Shown here one piece after another: positions 44,628 to 53,722 of a stretch of DNA of 64,000 nucleotides. The DNA lies in the NCBI RefSeq assembly GCF_044762665.1, contig NZ_JBIWES010000015.1:1-64000 (forward strand), read 5' to 3'. Both the position numbers and the translations under genes were made by a program. Position 1 is the stretch's first letter. Every line of letters begins with the position of its first letter. Under the pieces are notes generated by a model that worked only from the letters and a program-made list of their open reading frames with translations, made no database searches and had not been told where the DNA came from. The DNA comes from Peribacillus frigoritolerans_B. GTDB taxonomy: Bacteria > Bacillota > Bacilli > Bacillales > DSM-1321.

Positions 44628-44656
44628 TATGATCAATCCTCTCCTTAAAGGGAGAA

Positions 44657-44870
44657 TAAAAAAAATCCTCCCAGTTCATATGGAAGGATTAGTCGTACCT
44701 GTGCATTATCAAATAAGAGCTATTTTCATGATAGCTCTAAAATTTATAGAAAATGGGCAGACTAATCCTATTTTGTATGATTTGAAATATGTGATTTCAA
44801 ATTTTTAAAAATAAGATTAGTTAATCATCGGCCACCCATCATCCCTTCTGGTATTAATAAAATCAGTATA
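44657..44870 (-). promoter_or_regulatory. vmlR leader: uORF and three-state transcription attenuator
   Basis: Read on the minus strand: -35 TTGTTT, 18 bases, -10 TATACT (44870-44865); then a short reading frame M-M-G-G-R-stop (44842-44825) and an overlapping M-I-N-stop (44828-44817). Arm 1 (ACTAATCTTATTTT, 44819-44806) can pair with arm 2 (AAAATAGGATTAGT, 44772-44759). Arm 2 can instead pair with arm 3 (GACTAATCCT, 44694-44685). Arm 3 overlaps the 5' side of a terminator (AATCCTTCC/GGGAGGATT plus T8, 44690-44657). A ribosome held on the uORF would cover arm 1, free arm 2 to take arm 3, and prevent termination. This matches drug-induced control known for vmlR-type genes. Confidence 0.85.
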
Positions 44871-45039
44871 GCATAATATGATTGTTTTAAACAAAGGGAA
44901 GCGGCATGATACTATAAGATTTATAATTGTTTTAACTCAATCAAACACCTTATTATAAGGTGTACAAGGACTGAATATTTCCTGTGGAAACCATAAACAT
45001 TTACCACCCATAGGGTTGTTCCTTGAGGAGGTCATTAAT

Positions 45040-45810
45040 ATGGAATATATAAAGGGAATCGATGTTTCACATTGGCAAGGTGCTATTAATTGGGAGGAAG
45101 TTGCAAAGGCAGACGTGAAGTTCGTATTCATTAAAGCAACAGAGGGAACAAGTTATTCTAAGCTTTCCTATTTCAAAGAAAATGCACCACAAGCATTGGC
45201 AGCGGGATTGAAAGTCGGGGCCTATCACTATGCAAAGTTTGCAACTGTTGCAGAAGCAAAGGCTGAAGCTGCTTATTTTTTAGATTCTATCAGCTCTTTT
45301 GCTTTAAATTACCCTGTTGTCCTTGATCTTGAGGAAAATAAAAAAAAGGCAAATAAAAAAACGCTAACCGATGCAGCAATCGCTTTTTTGGAAGCTATTG
45401 AAGAAGCTGGATATACGGCTATGCTGTATAGTGGTAAATACTTTCTCGAAAATGCCCTAGATGAATCAAGGTTAACGAACTACGCTTTGTGGATTGCCAG
45501 ATACAACAGCATGTTGGGACGTAGCACGGATATTTGGCAGCATTCTGATTCAGGTAAGGTAAGTGGGATCAGGACAAAGGTGGATTTGAACATAGCCTAT
45601 AGGGATTTTACAGATCCAATAAATACTTTTAGGGCCCGCAACTCCCGTGCATTGAAAACAGCACCAGCCACAACGTATACTGTAAAAAAAGGTGACACTC
45701 TTAGCTTCATTGCAAAAAATCATAAAACAACGGTGAAATCGCTTGTTAGTCTTAACGGAATTAAAGACCCCGACAAAATTTATATCGGTCAAAAATTAAG
45801 GTTGAAATAA
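45040..45810 (+). CDS. GH25 lysozyme with C-terminal LysM
   Basis: A 256-residue enzyme: GH25 muramidase domain (about 1-195; catalytic Asp8 in G-I-D-V-S-H-W, Asp96/Glu98 in V-V-L-D-L-E-E) and one LysM peptidoglycan-binding domain (about 212-256; T-Y-T-V-K-K-G-D-T-L ... Y-I-G-Q-K-L). It cleaves the glycan between MurNAc and GlcNAc. There is no signal peptide, as in phage endolysins, yet no phage genes flank it. It may be a domesticated endolysin or act in mother-cell lysis. GGAGG lies before ATG 45040. Confidence 0.93.
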   Translation: MEYIKGIDVSHWQGAINWEEVAKADVKFVFIKATEGTSYSKLSYFKENAPQALAAGLKVGAYHYAKFATVAEAKAEAAYFLDSISSFALNYPVVLDLEENKKKANKKTLTDAAIAFLEAIEEAGYTAMLYSGKYFLENALDESRLTNYALWIARYNSMLGRSTDIWQHSDSGKVSGIRTKVDLNIAYRDFTDPINTFRARNSRALKTAPATTYTVKKGDTLSFIAKNHKTTVKSLVSLNGIKDPDKIYIGQKLRLK

Positions 45811-45870
45811 AGGATCTTCTCATTACGAGAGGTACGAAGTATGGGGTTCTTTCAAAAGGTCAAAACAAGG

Positions 45871-45990
45871 TAGATTGGAGCGGGTGTGCGAGACGGGAAA
45901 AGCGGGTCCAGGGAGACCCCATAGGCGCAAAGGCGCAGGAGGCTTCCCGGAACGCCCGCGGAAAGCGAGTGCCTGGAGAGTAAATCAACG
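45871..45990 (+). repeat. GC-rich dispersed Bacillus repeat, copy 1
   Basis: A block much richer in GC than its surroundings with TTGGAGCG, GGGAGACCC, AGGCGCAAAGGCGC, CGCCCGCGGAAAGCGAG and TGCCTGGAG. It shares these in order with copy 2 at 53499-53620. Such elements occur many times in Bacillus genomes between genes; the alternate complementary blocks suggest RNA or cruciform structure. Both copies are followed by GACAAACT and then a hairpin terminator. Confidence 0.85.
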
Positions 45991-46031
45991 TTCAAATTGT
46001 ACAAATCCTTAATTTACTGTAGACAAACTCG

Positions 46032-46058
46032 GCTCTTCTCATTAAGAGGAGCTTATTT
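46032..46058 (+). terminator. Hairpin after repeat copy 1
   Basis: GCTCTTC pairs with GAGGAGC (one G-U), followed by TTATTTT on the plus strand. It lies just outside the end of the convergent sspH. Confidence 0.6.
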
Positions 46059-46067
46059 TAATGGATA

Positions 46068-46247
46068 TTATATTTCTTTAAGTTCGTCTATTGCTACGTC
46101 TGATCTTTCCTCTAATGGGCCTCTTAGATGTACTGTAGCCGTTCTTCCATCTTCATTTAAATTATCAATCCATACTGAAGTGCCATTATATCTAACCTCA
46201 ATGTCAGCTGATGAAGAAAGTATCTGCTTTACACGCTTAGCATCCAT
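46068..46247 (-). CDS. sspH: Small acid-soluble spore protein, H type
   Basis: A 59-residue SspH-family protein: M-D-A-K-R-V-K-Q-I-L-S-S then V-R-Y-N-G-T-S-V-W-I-D-N-L and T-A-T-V-H-L. The pattern M-x-x-x-R-x-K-x-I-L ... Y-x-G-x-x-V-W-I matches SspH of B. subtilis, a minor SASP made in the forespore under sigma-G. GGGAGGG lies seven bases before the ATG. A marker that the host forms spores. Confidence 0.88.
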   Translation of the reverse strand: MDAKRVKQILSSSADIEVRYNGTSVWIDNLNEDGRTATVHLRGPLEERSDVAIDELKEI

Positions 46248-46484
46248 ATAAATCCCTCCCTGTTAATTAGTCTTCCTATTATTTAGGAAAAGCCTTGATT
46301 TTATTCATTTGATTAATATTGCAACTAAATTATATAAGGAGTGCAATGATGTTTAACTTTCCACGTTATCCGCCGTAACTCTTTTTTAATTAAGCTTGTT
46401 ATGAAAAGATGAGAATTCTTAATCTTAAAAATATTGGATTTATCTGCTAGAATGGATAGGATTGTAAATAATTTTTTTGAGGTG

Positions 46485-47357
46485 ATGAATTTTAAAAAAA
46501 GCAGTCTTCTGGCAGCCCTTTTAATACTTATTTGCGCATCCGTACTATTTACATGCATGCAACAGCCAAGCGGGGCCAATGCCGCCAAAGATAAACTTAA
46601 CATGAAGAAGCTCGACATTGATGAATTTTTGCTGAACGTGATGGAACTTTTATATTACGTGAAGTGAAAACAGGCAAGACTTTTATCTATAATAATGAAC
46701 GTGCCGAACAAAGATTTGCGCAGCAATCGACTTTTAAGGTGCCCAATGCACTCATCGGATTACAGGTCGGGGCTGTAGAGGATGAATATGACATTAAATA
46801 CTGGGATGGTGTGAAAAGGGAAATTGAGATATGGAACCAGGATCATACGCTTGGGTCCGGTTTAAGGAACTCAGTTGTTTGGTATTATCAAGTAATGGCC
46901 CCCGACATTGGAGAGAGTCGAATCGAGGAATGGATTCATAAGATTTCTTATGGCAACCAAGATATTAGTGGAGGGATTGATCAGTTTTGGCTAAGCAGCT
47001 CACTCAAAATTTCTCCTAGTGGAATATATGGAAAATTTATACATACAAAATCTTCCTTTTTATAAGGATATCATGAAAACCGTTAAAAGAATGATGATCC
47101 AGACTGAAGGGGACAACTATAAACTTTACGGAAAAACGGGGCAGGGGTCAAACGTTGGCTGGTATGTTGGTTTTATTGAAACAAAAGAACTTGACTATGT
47201 TTTTGTAACGAATATCTCCGATACATCGGCAGACGCCAGGAACATCATGAAAGACATTTTACAGAAATACCATTTAACGTCAGATTGGGAATTAAGTTGG
47301 TGCTTTCCGAAGTGTGAAGATATAAATCCCGATTTTTCCCAATCGGATGAAGTCTAA
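46485..47357 (+). pseudogene. Class D (OXA-like) beta-lactamase, two frameshifts
   Basis: A signal peptide (L-L-A-A-L-L-I-L-I-C-A-S-V-L-F) starts the first frame. After D-E-F the run of five T residues is one short; the next frame continues D-G-T-F-I-L-R-E-V-K-T-G-K-T-F. Class D motifs follow: S-T-F-K (active serine), S-V-V-W-Y-Y-Q, Y-G-N-Q-D. A second shift after K-I-S-P-S moves to E-Y-M-E-N-L-Y-I-Q-N and then K-T-G-Q-G. All catalytic motifs survive, so loss is recent; a one-base homopolymer error could explain the first shift, less easily the second. Similar to the chromosomal class D enzymes of Bacillus (YbxI/BPU type). Confidence 0.9.
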
Positions 47358-47551
47358 GCATAAAAGATATTATAGAGCTGACGGATGCTTTACTTTAAAC
47401 AGGGAGCTGCATCGGTACCCTATTTTTATGAAGCTAATGGGACGGAAGGGTTGAATAAGGAAGTAGATAAGATGGGACAATATTGGAGGAGAAAGTGTTG
47501 TTGGGTTTGAAGTCATATACGCATTCTTATACATGCTTTTAGGGGGGTATC

Positions 47552-48298
47552 ATGGAACTATCGTTATTATTGGAATATGGCTGGGTGTTAATTATTCTAA
47601 TTTTTTTAGAAGGTTTATTATCTGCTGATAATGCATTGGTTTTAGCCATAATGTCAAAGCATTTACCAAAAGAACAGCAAAAAAAAGCGATTAATATTGG
47701 GTTGCTTTTGGCTTTTATATTTAGGATTGGTGCAATCTTCATCATTTCGTACCTTTTCCATGTTTGGCAAGTTCAAGCCATTGGGGCTGCATATTTAATT
47801 TTCATCTCATTAAAGCATTTATTAAAAAGGGATCACGGAGAAAAAGAAAAAAAAGGGAAAAGCTACCGTATGACCGTTGCGCAAATTGCATTAGCTGATA
47901 TTGCTTTTGCTATTGATTCAATTTTAGCTGCAGTCGCTCTTGTCATTGCCTTGCCAGATACGCCGATGGGTGATATAGGAGGTATGGATGGGGCAAAATT
48001 CATTGTTATTTTATTAGGGGCAATTGCAGGTTTAATCGTCATCCGGTTTGCGGCAGGATACTTCGTTAAGATACTGACGGAGCGACCTAGCCTCGAAACG
48101 GCAGCCATGTTAATCGTTGGCTGGGTAGGGGTTAAATTATTAATGCATACTCTTGCGCATCCAGCCGTGCACATTATCTCTCACGAGTTTGTTGAAGGAC
48201 CGATTTGGAATATAATCTTTTGGTCAGTCATGCTTCTCATTGCTATAGGCGGATGGTTTTTATCTGGAAAAACAGAGAAAAAAAGTGAAAGTAAATAA
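47552..48298 (+). CDS. TerC-family membrane protein (YkoY/YceF-like)
   Basis: A 248-residue, ~seven-helix TerC protein with E-G-L-L-S-A-D-N-A-L-V-L-A in the first helix and A-D-I-A-F-A-I-D-S-I-L-A-A later, the two acidic motifs that bind metal. Bacillus TerC proteins help export manganese and metallate secreted enzymes. The yybP-ykoY manganese riboswitch that often precedes such genes is not seen here. AGGGGGGT precedes the ATG. Confidence 0.93.
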   Translation: MELSLLLEYGWVLIILIFLEGLLSADNALVLAIMSKHLPKEQQKKAINIGLLLAFIFRIGAIFIISYLFHVWQVQAIGAAYLIFISLKHLLKRDHGEKEKKGKSYRMTVAQIALADIAFAIDSILAAVALVIALPDTPMGDIGGMDGAKFIVILLGAIAGLIVIRFAAGYFVKILTERPSLETAAMLIVGWVGVKLLMHTLAHPAVHIISHEFVEGPIWNIIFWSVMLLIAIGGWFLSGKTEKKSESK

Positions 48299-48337
48299 AG
48301 TGAAAGTAAATTAATAAATGAAAATTTCAAGAAGATC

Positions 48338-48371
48338 AAAGACCGGAAAAAATTTTTCGGTCTTTTTTTTG
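48338..48371 (+). terminator. Terminator of the TerC gene
   Basis: AAAGACCGGAAAAA pairs with TTTTTCGGTCTTT, followed by a long T-run. Confidence 0.85.
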
Positions 48372-48465
48372 GGTTATTCTACAATGCCCTTCTATATAGA
48401 TTTCTTAATGTTGAAAATATGACAAATCGTCATAAAGATCAGTAAAGCTGTTGATTGATTCAATT

Positions 48466-49605
48466 TTACTTCAATAACCCTAACCGAAAACCATAAACGA
48501 CTGCCTGTGTACGGTTTTTAGCTTTAAACTTTGTTATTAAACTGCTTACATAATCTCTAACGGTATGCTCGCTTAATAGCAGCAATTCAGCCATTTTTTT
48601 ATTGTTATAGCCCTCAGCCAGTAAATTTAAAATCATGGCTTCCCGTTCCGTCAGTTGTATGTCGGTACCAATTGACACCTCATCATCTTTTCTTGATAAA
48701 TATAAACCGAGCCGTTTTCCGACCTGTTCAAGTAAAGTCAGTTCATCTATTGAATAATCGAATTCCTCCCCTAATTGATCAAAGGTCAGCCAGCCGAAGA
48801 CTTGCTGGTCATGAACAATGGGTACAAAAATGACAGATGAAAGATTAAATAGCTGTATATGTTCCTCTTTAATGTGATTACGGGGATTCTTTAAAAATAC
48901 CGGCTTTTTTGAATTGAATACCATGGATTGCTTGGAGCTGAGTTGCCCCCTCATGCTTTGAACTTTTGGCAGCTCCGATCCAATGGTGCCGTAAAATTGA
49001 TTGGACCAAGGAATATAAGCATAAAAAACACATCTTTTATAGTTAAAGAACTCCTCACATTTTTTTAGGATAAAAGCAAAATCCTTAAATCCTGCCGAGT
49101 TAATTAAAAGTTCATCTAATCGGTCCAGTAACTGCAGTCTTTTAAGTTCTGCATTCTCTTGTTTGGTTTTGGGATGTTGATCCGGTTCATCGCCCGTCCA
49201 CTTGTTATAGTAATGGATGAGATGAGAGAAAATGGATAATAAGAACATAAGAATGGAAAGCGGTTGGGCATGTTTCAGGTTTACCATTAAGGTAACAATC
49301 GACTTTTCAAAGATTAATCGGAACATGCTGAAATGAGTATCATTTAAAAGGGGTAAATGTGATTGAAGCCAAGTATCCAAATGCTCTTCGAATGTGTCTT
49401 TTATGTCCTCGATATTTGGAGCGGATAAAAATAGTAAAAATGATTCCAATAATGTTTGTATCATCTTACGTTCAGGTTCTAATATGAAGGGCTCTAGATT
49501 CAAATAAATATTGATATTTTCTTCAATCTGTTTGTTATGACTTTTAATGAATAATATGTATTGCTGCAATGTTATTTCTTCATATGCATGAAAGGGATGA
49601 GCCAT
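48466..49605 (-). CDS. LuxR-type regulator with GAF domain
   Basis: A 379-residue protein: an N-terminal helical region (about 1-150), a GAF domain (about 165-300; C-V-F-Y-A-Y-I-P-W, V-I-F-V-P-I-V-H-D-Q-Q-V-F-G-W-L) and a C-terminal LuxR helix-turn-helix (L-T-E-R-E-A-M-I-L-N-L-L-A-E-G-Y-N-N). The GAF may sense a small molecule or redox state. It is divergent from two SDR genes and may regulate them; that is inferred from position only. AAGGAGAAGG precedes the ATG. Confidence 0.88.
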   Translation of the reverse strand: MAHPFHAYEEITLQQYILFIKSHNKQIEENINIYLNLEPFILEPERKMIQTLLESFLLFLSAPNIEDIKDTFEEHLDTWLQSHLPLLNDTHFSMFRLIFEKSIVTLMVNLKHAQPLSILMFLLSIFSHLIHYYNKWTGDEPDQHPKTKQENAELKRLQLLDRLDELLINSAGFKDFAFILKKCEEFFNYKRCVFYAYIPWSNQFYGTIGSELPKVQSMRGQLSSKQSMVFNSKKPVFLKNPRNHIKEEHIQLFNLSSVIFVPIVHDQQVFGWLTFDQLGEEFDYSIDELTLLEQVGKRLGLYLSRKDDEVSIGTDIQLTEREAMILNLLAEGYNNKKMAELLLLSEHTVRDYVSSLITKFKAKNRTQAVVYGFRLGLLK

Positions 49606-49890
49606 GTGAATTCCTTCTCCTTAAAACAAAATACCCTATAAAAAGGGGGAACTAACCTTATTATTATACAGCACTTTATAGGATAGTAATTCAAATTGTA
49701 AGGAGTAAAATAAATGTATGAACACAGAATGAAGCTATTAGATGACCATTTTCTAATTCAATCAAGGATTTCAACATTGTAGTCAGCTATTTGCTTGTAT
49801 AAGAATGGTCGTCCAGGGAGAACCTCAAGGGATGGAGATTTCTGGTGCTCAAGGAATCTGTTGCGTAGTAAGAAAAGGAGATTTGGTAAT

Positions 49891-50646
49891 ATGAAGAGAC
49901 TTGAAAACAAAGTGGCAATCATTACAGGCGGGGGTACAGGAATCGGGAAAGAAACAGCTTTGTTATTTGCTAGGGAGGGAGCAAAAATCGTCATCACTGA
50001 CATCAACCAGGAATCCGGTGATCAAGCTGTGAATGACATTCAGGCAATCGGCGGTGAAGCCCTATTCATCCGTCATGATGTCAGCAATGAAGAAGATTGG
50101 AAAAGGGTTGCAAAGGATACGATCGATACTTTTGATAAGGTGGATGTTCTGTTCAACAATGCGGGTATTTATATCATTAAACCAGTTGCGGAAATTGAAC
50201 TGGTGGAATGGAATCGCCTCATGTCGATTAACGTGACCGGCGTATTCTTGGGAATAAAACATATTATGCCACTCATGGCGAAACAAAATAAAGGGTCGGT
50301 CATAAACGCTTCCTCCATTGCAGGCTTGATTGGCGCGCCTGGTCATGTTTTATACGGTGCAAGCAAGGGAGCGGTCCGGACTATGACTAAAGATGCTGCC
50401 ATCGAGTATGCTTCAAAAGGGGTCCGTGTAAACTCGATTCATCCAGGATATATCGATACCGGGATGGCGGACTATGCATCTGAACAAACGGGCAGTTCAA
50501 AAGATGAATTGGGTAAAGAATTTCCGTTGGGACATCTGGGCAGCGTCAATAATGTGGCGAATACAGTGCTTTTCATTGCCTCGGACGAATCTTCCTATAC
50601 GACGGGTACTGAATTTGTGATAGATGGCGGAGCGACTGCTCGCTAA
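49891..50646 (+). CDS. SDR-family oxidoreductase 1
   Basis: A 251-residue classical short-chain dehydrogenase: cofactor loop T-G-G-G-T-G-I-G, N-N-A-G, catalytic S-S-I-A with Y-G-A-S-K (Tyr-x-x-x-Lys) and the C-terminal F-V-I-D-G-G-A. D-I-N-Q after strand 2 (I-T-D-I) favours NAD(H). AAAGGAGA lies before ATG 49891; the longer frame from 49795 is not supported. Paired with SDR 2, 55 bases downstream. Substrate unknown. Confidence 0.92.
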   Translation: MKRLENKVAIITGGGTGIGKETALLFAREGAKIVITDINQESGDQAVNDIQAIGGEALFIRHDVSNEEDWKRVAKDTIDTFDKVDVLFNNAGIYIIKPVAEIELVEWNRLMSINVTGVFLGIKHIMPLMAKQNKGSVINASSIAGLIGAPGHVLYGASKGAVRTMTKDAAIEYASKGVRVNSIHPGYIDTGMADYASEQTGSSKDELGKEFPLGHLGSVNNVANTVLFIASDESSYTTGTEFVIDGGATAR

Positions 50647-50701
50647 AATCCCTACATTATTAGGGGATATTAGAAACTAAAAAACAAAGGAGTGTTTAGA
50701 T

Positions 50702-51445
50702 ATGAGATTAGAAAATAAAGTGGCAATCGTAACAGGGGGAGCAAGCGGGATTGGAGCAAGTACGGCTCAATTATTTGCAGAAGAAGGAGCAAAGGTGGTC
50801 ATTGCCGATTTTGCTGATCATGGACAAGCGGTGTCAGAAGAGTTAAATGGCAAAGGGTATGATACTCTTTTTGTTAAAACTGACGTGACGAATGAAACGG
50901 ACGTAAAGAATATGATCGAAGAGACGGTTAACAAATATGGAAAACTGGATATCATGTTCGCTAACGCGGGAATTGCCAGAGACGGAAACATTCATGAGTT
51001 AAGCTATGAGCAATGGCAAAAAACAATTGATATTAATTTATCCGGTGTCTTCCTATCCGATAAATATGCGATAGAGCAAATGCAAAAACAATCTACTGGC
51101 GGCGCAATTGTCAATACAGGCTCCATCCATAGCCATGCAGGGAAACCTGGGGTAACAGCCTATTCTGCTGCGAAAGGAGGGGTCAAACTGTTAACACAAA
51201 CGTTAGGTGCGACTTATGCAAAAGATGGCATTCGTGTCAATGCAGTTTGCCCAGGATATATTGATACACCACTTATTGCCCAAGCTCAAGGTGAGATCAG
51301 ACAAGGTTTGATCGATTTACATCCAATCGGCCGTTTAGGCAGAGCGGAAGAAGTGGCTAAAGCCGTTCTCTTCCTTGCAAGTGACGATGCATCATTTGTT
51401 ACAGGCACAAGCCTTATTGTCGACGGCGGTTATACGGCAGTATAA
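50702..51445 (+). CDS. SDR-family oxidoreductase 2
   Basis: A 247-residue short-chain dehydrogenase: T-G-G-A-S-G-I-G, A-N-A-G-I-A, catalytic Y-S-A-A-K-G-G and L-I-V-D-G-G-Y-T. About 40% like its neighbour by eye, so an old tandem duplication. V-I-A-D-F after strand 2 favours NAD(H). AAAGGAGTG lies eight bases before the ATG. Ends in a terminator, so the pair is an operon. Confidence 0.92.
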   Translation: MRLENKVAIVTGGASGIGASTAQLFAEEGAKVVIADFADHGQAVSEELNGKGYDTLFVKTDVTNETDVKNMIEETVNKYGKLDIMFANAGIARDGNIHELSYEQWQKTIDINLSGVFLSDKYAIEQMQKQSTGGAIVNTGSIHSHAGKPGVTAYSAAKGGVKLLTQTLGATYAKDGIRVNAVCPGYIDTPLIAQAQGEIRQGLIDLHPIGRLGRAEEVAKAVLFLASDDASFVTGTSLIVDGGYTAV

Positions 51446-51522
51446 AAAGGCCTCGTTTAAGGATTAATGGCTGGTTCTATCAATCAGTCAAATTCGTTTG
51501 ATATGAAAATTACATGAAAAAT

Positions 51523-51587
51523 AGAGCTTCTTCCGTAAGGTGAGTGGGGTTAGATTACTCAACTCTACTGGAGGGCTCTTTTTTTTG
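51523..51587 (+). terminator. Terminator of the SDR operon
   Basis: An outer AGAGC/GCTCT stem with an inner TGAGT/ACTCA stem is followed by eight T residues. Confidence 0.65.
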
Positions 51588-51589
51588 CA

Positions 51590-52204
51590 TATAATGAAAA
51601 AATCCCCGGGAATGCTAAAAACATTTCCTTGGAAGAAGAAACGATACAAGCAGTTGCAGGGGAGAGGGAATTCAGTAATTTTATGTTTATGGAGGATACT
51701 TTTATCCTCTTTTTGAATGTGCGGCGATAAATAAGGCCAAACGGATAATTCGATTACGATCTAGATCGGTCGTATATTAGATATTCTCTATATAACTTTT
51801 ATATACGTTCGGGCATCTTTCAGTAGGTCTATACACCATTTTCCTACTCATTTCAAATAGTATATGGACGTATGCTAATATCTTTACGTTTAGATTAGTC
51901 TGGTTTTGAGAAAAAAGAATAAATTATTAGATTAATTTTATTTAGTCACATTATTAGGTATTTTTGTTTCTTTTGAGCAAAGTATTTCCCAATATTAGGG
52001 GCAAGTTCACTACTTTACTATTGTTAGAATTAATAAAGTAAATAACTGTCACGTTACCAAGTGAAAAACCTGTTACATATAAGAAGTAGAAATGGGGCAT
52101 TCACATTTAAACGTTTTTCTTAAGAAAGTGCACACCCAGCCACCCGAAGATAAGGGTAGTAATGGCTCCATTTTGATTGACAAGGTTTTACCTTTAGCTT
52201 AAAA
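51590..52204. other. Long gap with gene debris
   Basis: No intact gene. Near 52113-52180 a minus-strand stretch reads G-A-I-T-T-L-I-F-G-W-L-G-V-H-F, like the end of a small membrane protein, without a start. A palindrome TTTCTTAAGAAA lies at about 52118. Confidence 0.35.
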
Positions 52205-52220
52205 TTTTCCTTAGGGAAAC
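52205..52220. promoter_or_regulatory. MntR-type operator box
   Basis: TTTTCCTTAGGGAAAC is nearly symmetric and very close to the B. subtilis MntR sites (TTTGCCTTAAGGAAAC type). It lies 17 bases before a TATAAT at 52238 and 133 bases before the wrecked manganese ABC gene, so it probably overlapped that gene's -35. Confidence 0.6.
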
Positions 52221-52353
52221 TTTTTTACCTTAGTGCATATAATGCAGTTAAAGTGAAGTGTGATAGATAACCACTTTATTTTTTTAGATTGATGTTGCCT
52301 TTGGTAAACATTATTAGTTTATCGAAAAATTATTTACAAAGGAGATGTTTGCA

Positions 52354-52780
52354 ATGAATTCCGCATTTACCGTTAAGAGTTTGTTTGTATCCTAACATGG
52401 TAATGAAGCGGTAAACGTGAATTGGTTGGGGTTATCAGTCCAAATGGGGCAGGGAAATAAACATTATTAATAGGTTTGTTAAACTTAATCCCGAAAGATA
52501 AGTCAATATTCAAATATCCGGAAAAAGTTTTAACGAGCTAAGAAAATCTGTCCATATGTCCCCAAGAAGCAATATTGAATGAGATTTTCTAATTACTGTT
52601 TTGGATCTGTATTTCTCGGAACGTATCCCCATCTAGGTTTATTTAAAAAAAAAGAAAAAGAATGAGCACTTAAAGGTTTGCAAATGGTTAGTTGGAGAAA
52701 TTTCAAGAGGGCAACAAACAAGGGTCTTTTTTAGCAATGGAGCTTGCTAAAAATACTGATAAATTTTTACGGATTATCTT
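52354..52780 (+). pseudogene. Manganese/zinc ABC transporter ATPase gene, wrecked
   Basis: AAAGGAGAT precedes ATG 52354 (M-N-S-A-F-T-V-K-S-L-F-V-S, then a TAA where Tyr is expected). Further pieces in shifting frames fit an MntB/ZnuC-type ATPase: G-P-N-G-A-G-K-like Walker A region near 52445, N-L-I-P-K-D near 52485, R-S-N-I-E-W-D-F-like P-R-S-N-I-E near 52562, L-G-T-Y-P-H-L-G-L-F-K near 52615, and an E-I-S-R-G-Q-Q-like signature near 52705. Many small deletions. No permease or binding-protein genes remain. Confidence 0.8.
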
Positions 52781-52877
52781 TTTTTGAATAGATACGACTA
52801 AGACTAAGACAATTTAATAGCCTTGTGAAAATTGTTGTTAACCAGTATAACTACTTATTTTTAAGGAGGATTTAATA

Positions 52878-53387
52878 ATGTTAGTTAAGTTTATAAGAGA
52901 AAATGTTTACGCGTCATTTATGCTGACAATACTTCGTATATTTATAGGGTGGCAGTGGTTGAATGCAGGGTGGAGTAAAATAACTAGTGGGAAATTTGAT
53001 GCATCTGGATTCATAACAGGTGCAATAGGAAAAGTAACTGGTGAACATCCATCTGTTCAATCTTGGTGGGCTGACTTTTTAGGTGACTTTGCATTACCAA
53101 ATGTAGGGATATTCAACATTCTAGTTCCGTGGGGTGAATTTTTAGTCGGACTTGGATTAATTTTAGGAACTTTTACAACTTTTGCTGTATTAATGGGAGT
53201 GCTAATGAACTTTTCCTACATGTTCTCTGGAGCAACGAGTACAAACCCACAGATGGTTTTAATTGAAATATTTATCCTTGTTGCAGGCTTTAATGCAGCG
53301 AGAATAGGTTTAGATCGTTGGATAATCCCATTCTTAAGAAAACAAATATTTAGAAAAAAGGAACAAGAAGTCACTATGCAAAGTTAA
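52878..53387 (+). CDS. DoxX-family membrane protein
   Basis: A 169-residue, four-helix DoxX protein with L-R-I-F-I-G-W-Q-W-L-N-A-G-W-S-K-I and W-G-E-F-L-V-G-L-G-L-I-L-G. Relatives include the thiosulfate:quinone oxidoreductase small subunit and redox-stress membrane partners. AAGGAGGA lies before the ATG. It stands alone after the manganese-transporter remnant. Confidence 0.88.
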   Translation: MLVKFIRENVYASFMLTILRIFIGWQWLNAGWSKITSGKFDASGFITGAIGKVTGEHPSVQSWWADFLGDFALPNVGIFNILVPWGEFLVGLGLILGTFTTFAVLMGVLMNFSYMFSGATSTNPQMVLIEIFILVAGFNAARIGLDRWIIPFLRKQIFRKKEQEVTMQS

Positions 53388-53498
53388 AGATAAAGTTATT
53401 TATTCATAACTTTACAACATATAAGAGTGAAGGAAATATTTAAAAACTCAGGAGTTTGTAGACAAAAGGGGGTCTTATCTAAATTTCAAAACAGAGTT

Positions 53499-53620
53499 GA
53501 TTGGAGCGTTTGTGGGAGAATCCTGCGGAAAGGCACGTCTAGGGGAGACCCTACAGGCGCAAAAGCGCCGAGGGCGGACCGCCCGCGGAAAGCGAGTACC
53601 CTATGTTCCAAGCGATGTTC
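53499..53620 (+). repeat. GC-rich dispersed Bacillus repeat, copy 2
   Basis: Shares TTGGAGCG, GGGGAGACCCTACAGGCGC, AAGCGCCGAG and CCGCCCGCGGAAAGCGAG with copy 1 at 45871. Copy 2 keeps the TCCTGCGG-like left part better, copy 1 the right end. GACAAACT and a terminator hairpin follow here too. Confidence 0.85.
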
Positions 53621-53685
53621 AAGGTTTTATAAACCTAAATAAAATTGAGACAAACTTGTTCTTCATCGAGTTCGTCTACAGTCTG

Positions 53686-53722
53686 AACTCAGTTCTTTCT
53701 TACTTTGGAACTGAGCTTTTTG
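53686..53722 (+). terminator. Terminator after repeat copy 2
   Basis: CTCAGTTC pairs with GAACTGAG across 12 bases, followed by CTTTTTG. Confidence 0.7.

Noticed and set aside
45040..45810. GH25 lysozyme as evidence for an intact prophage
   Set aside because: No holin, structural, integrase or packaging genes flank it.
47357..47551. yybP-ykoY manganese riboswitch before the TerC gene
   Set aside because: No conserved AAAGGGGAGUAG-like element or paired L1/L3 loops can be found in the leader.
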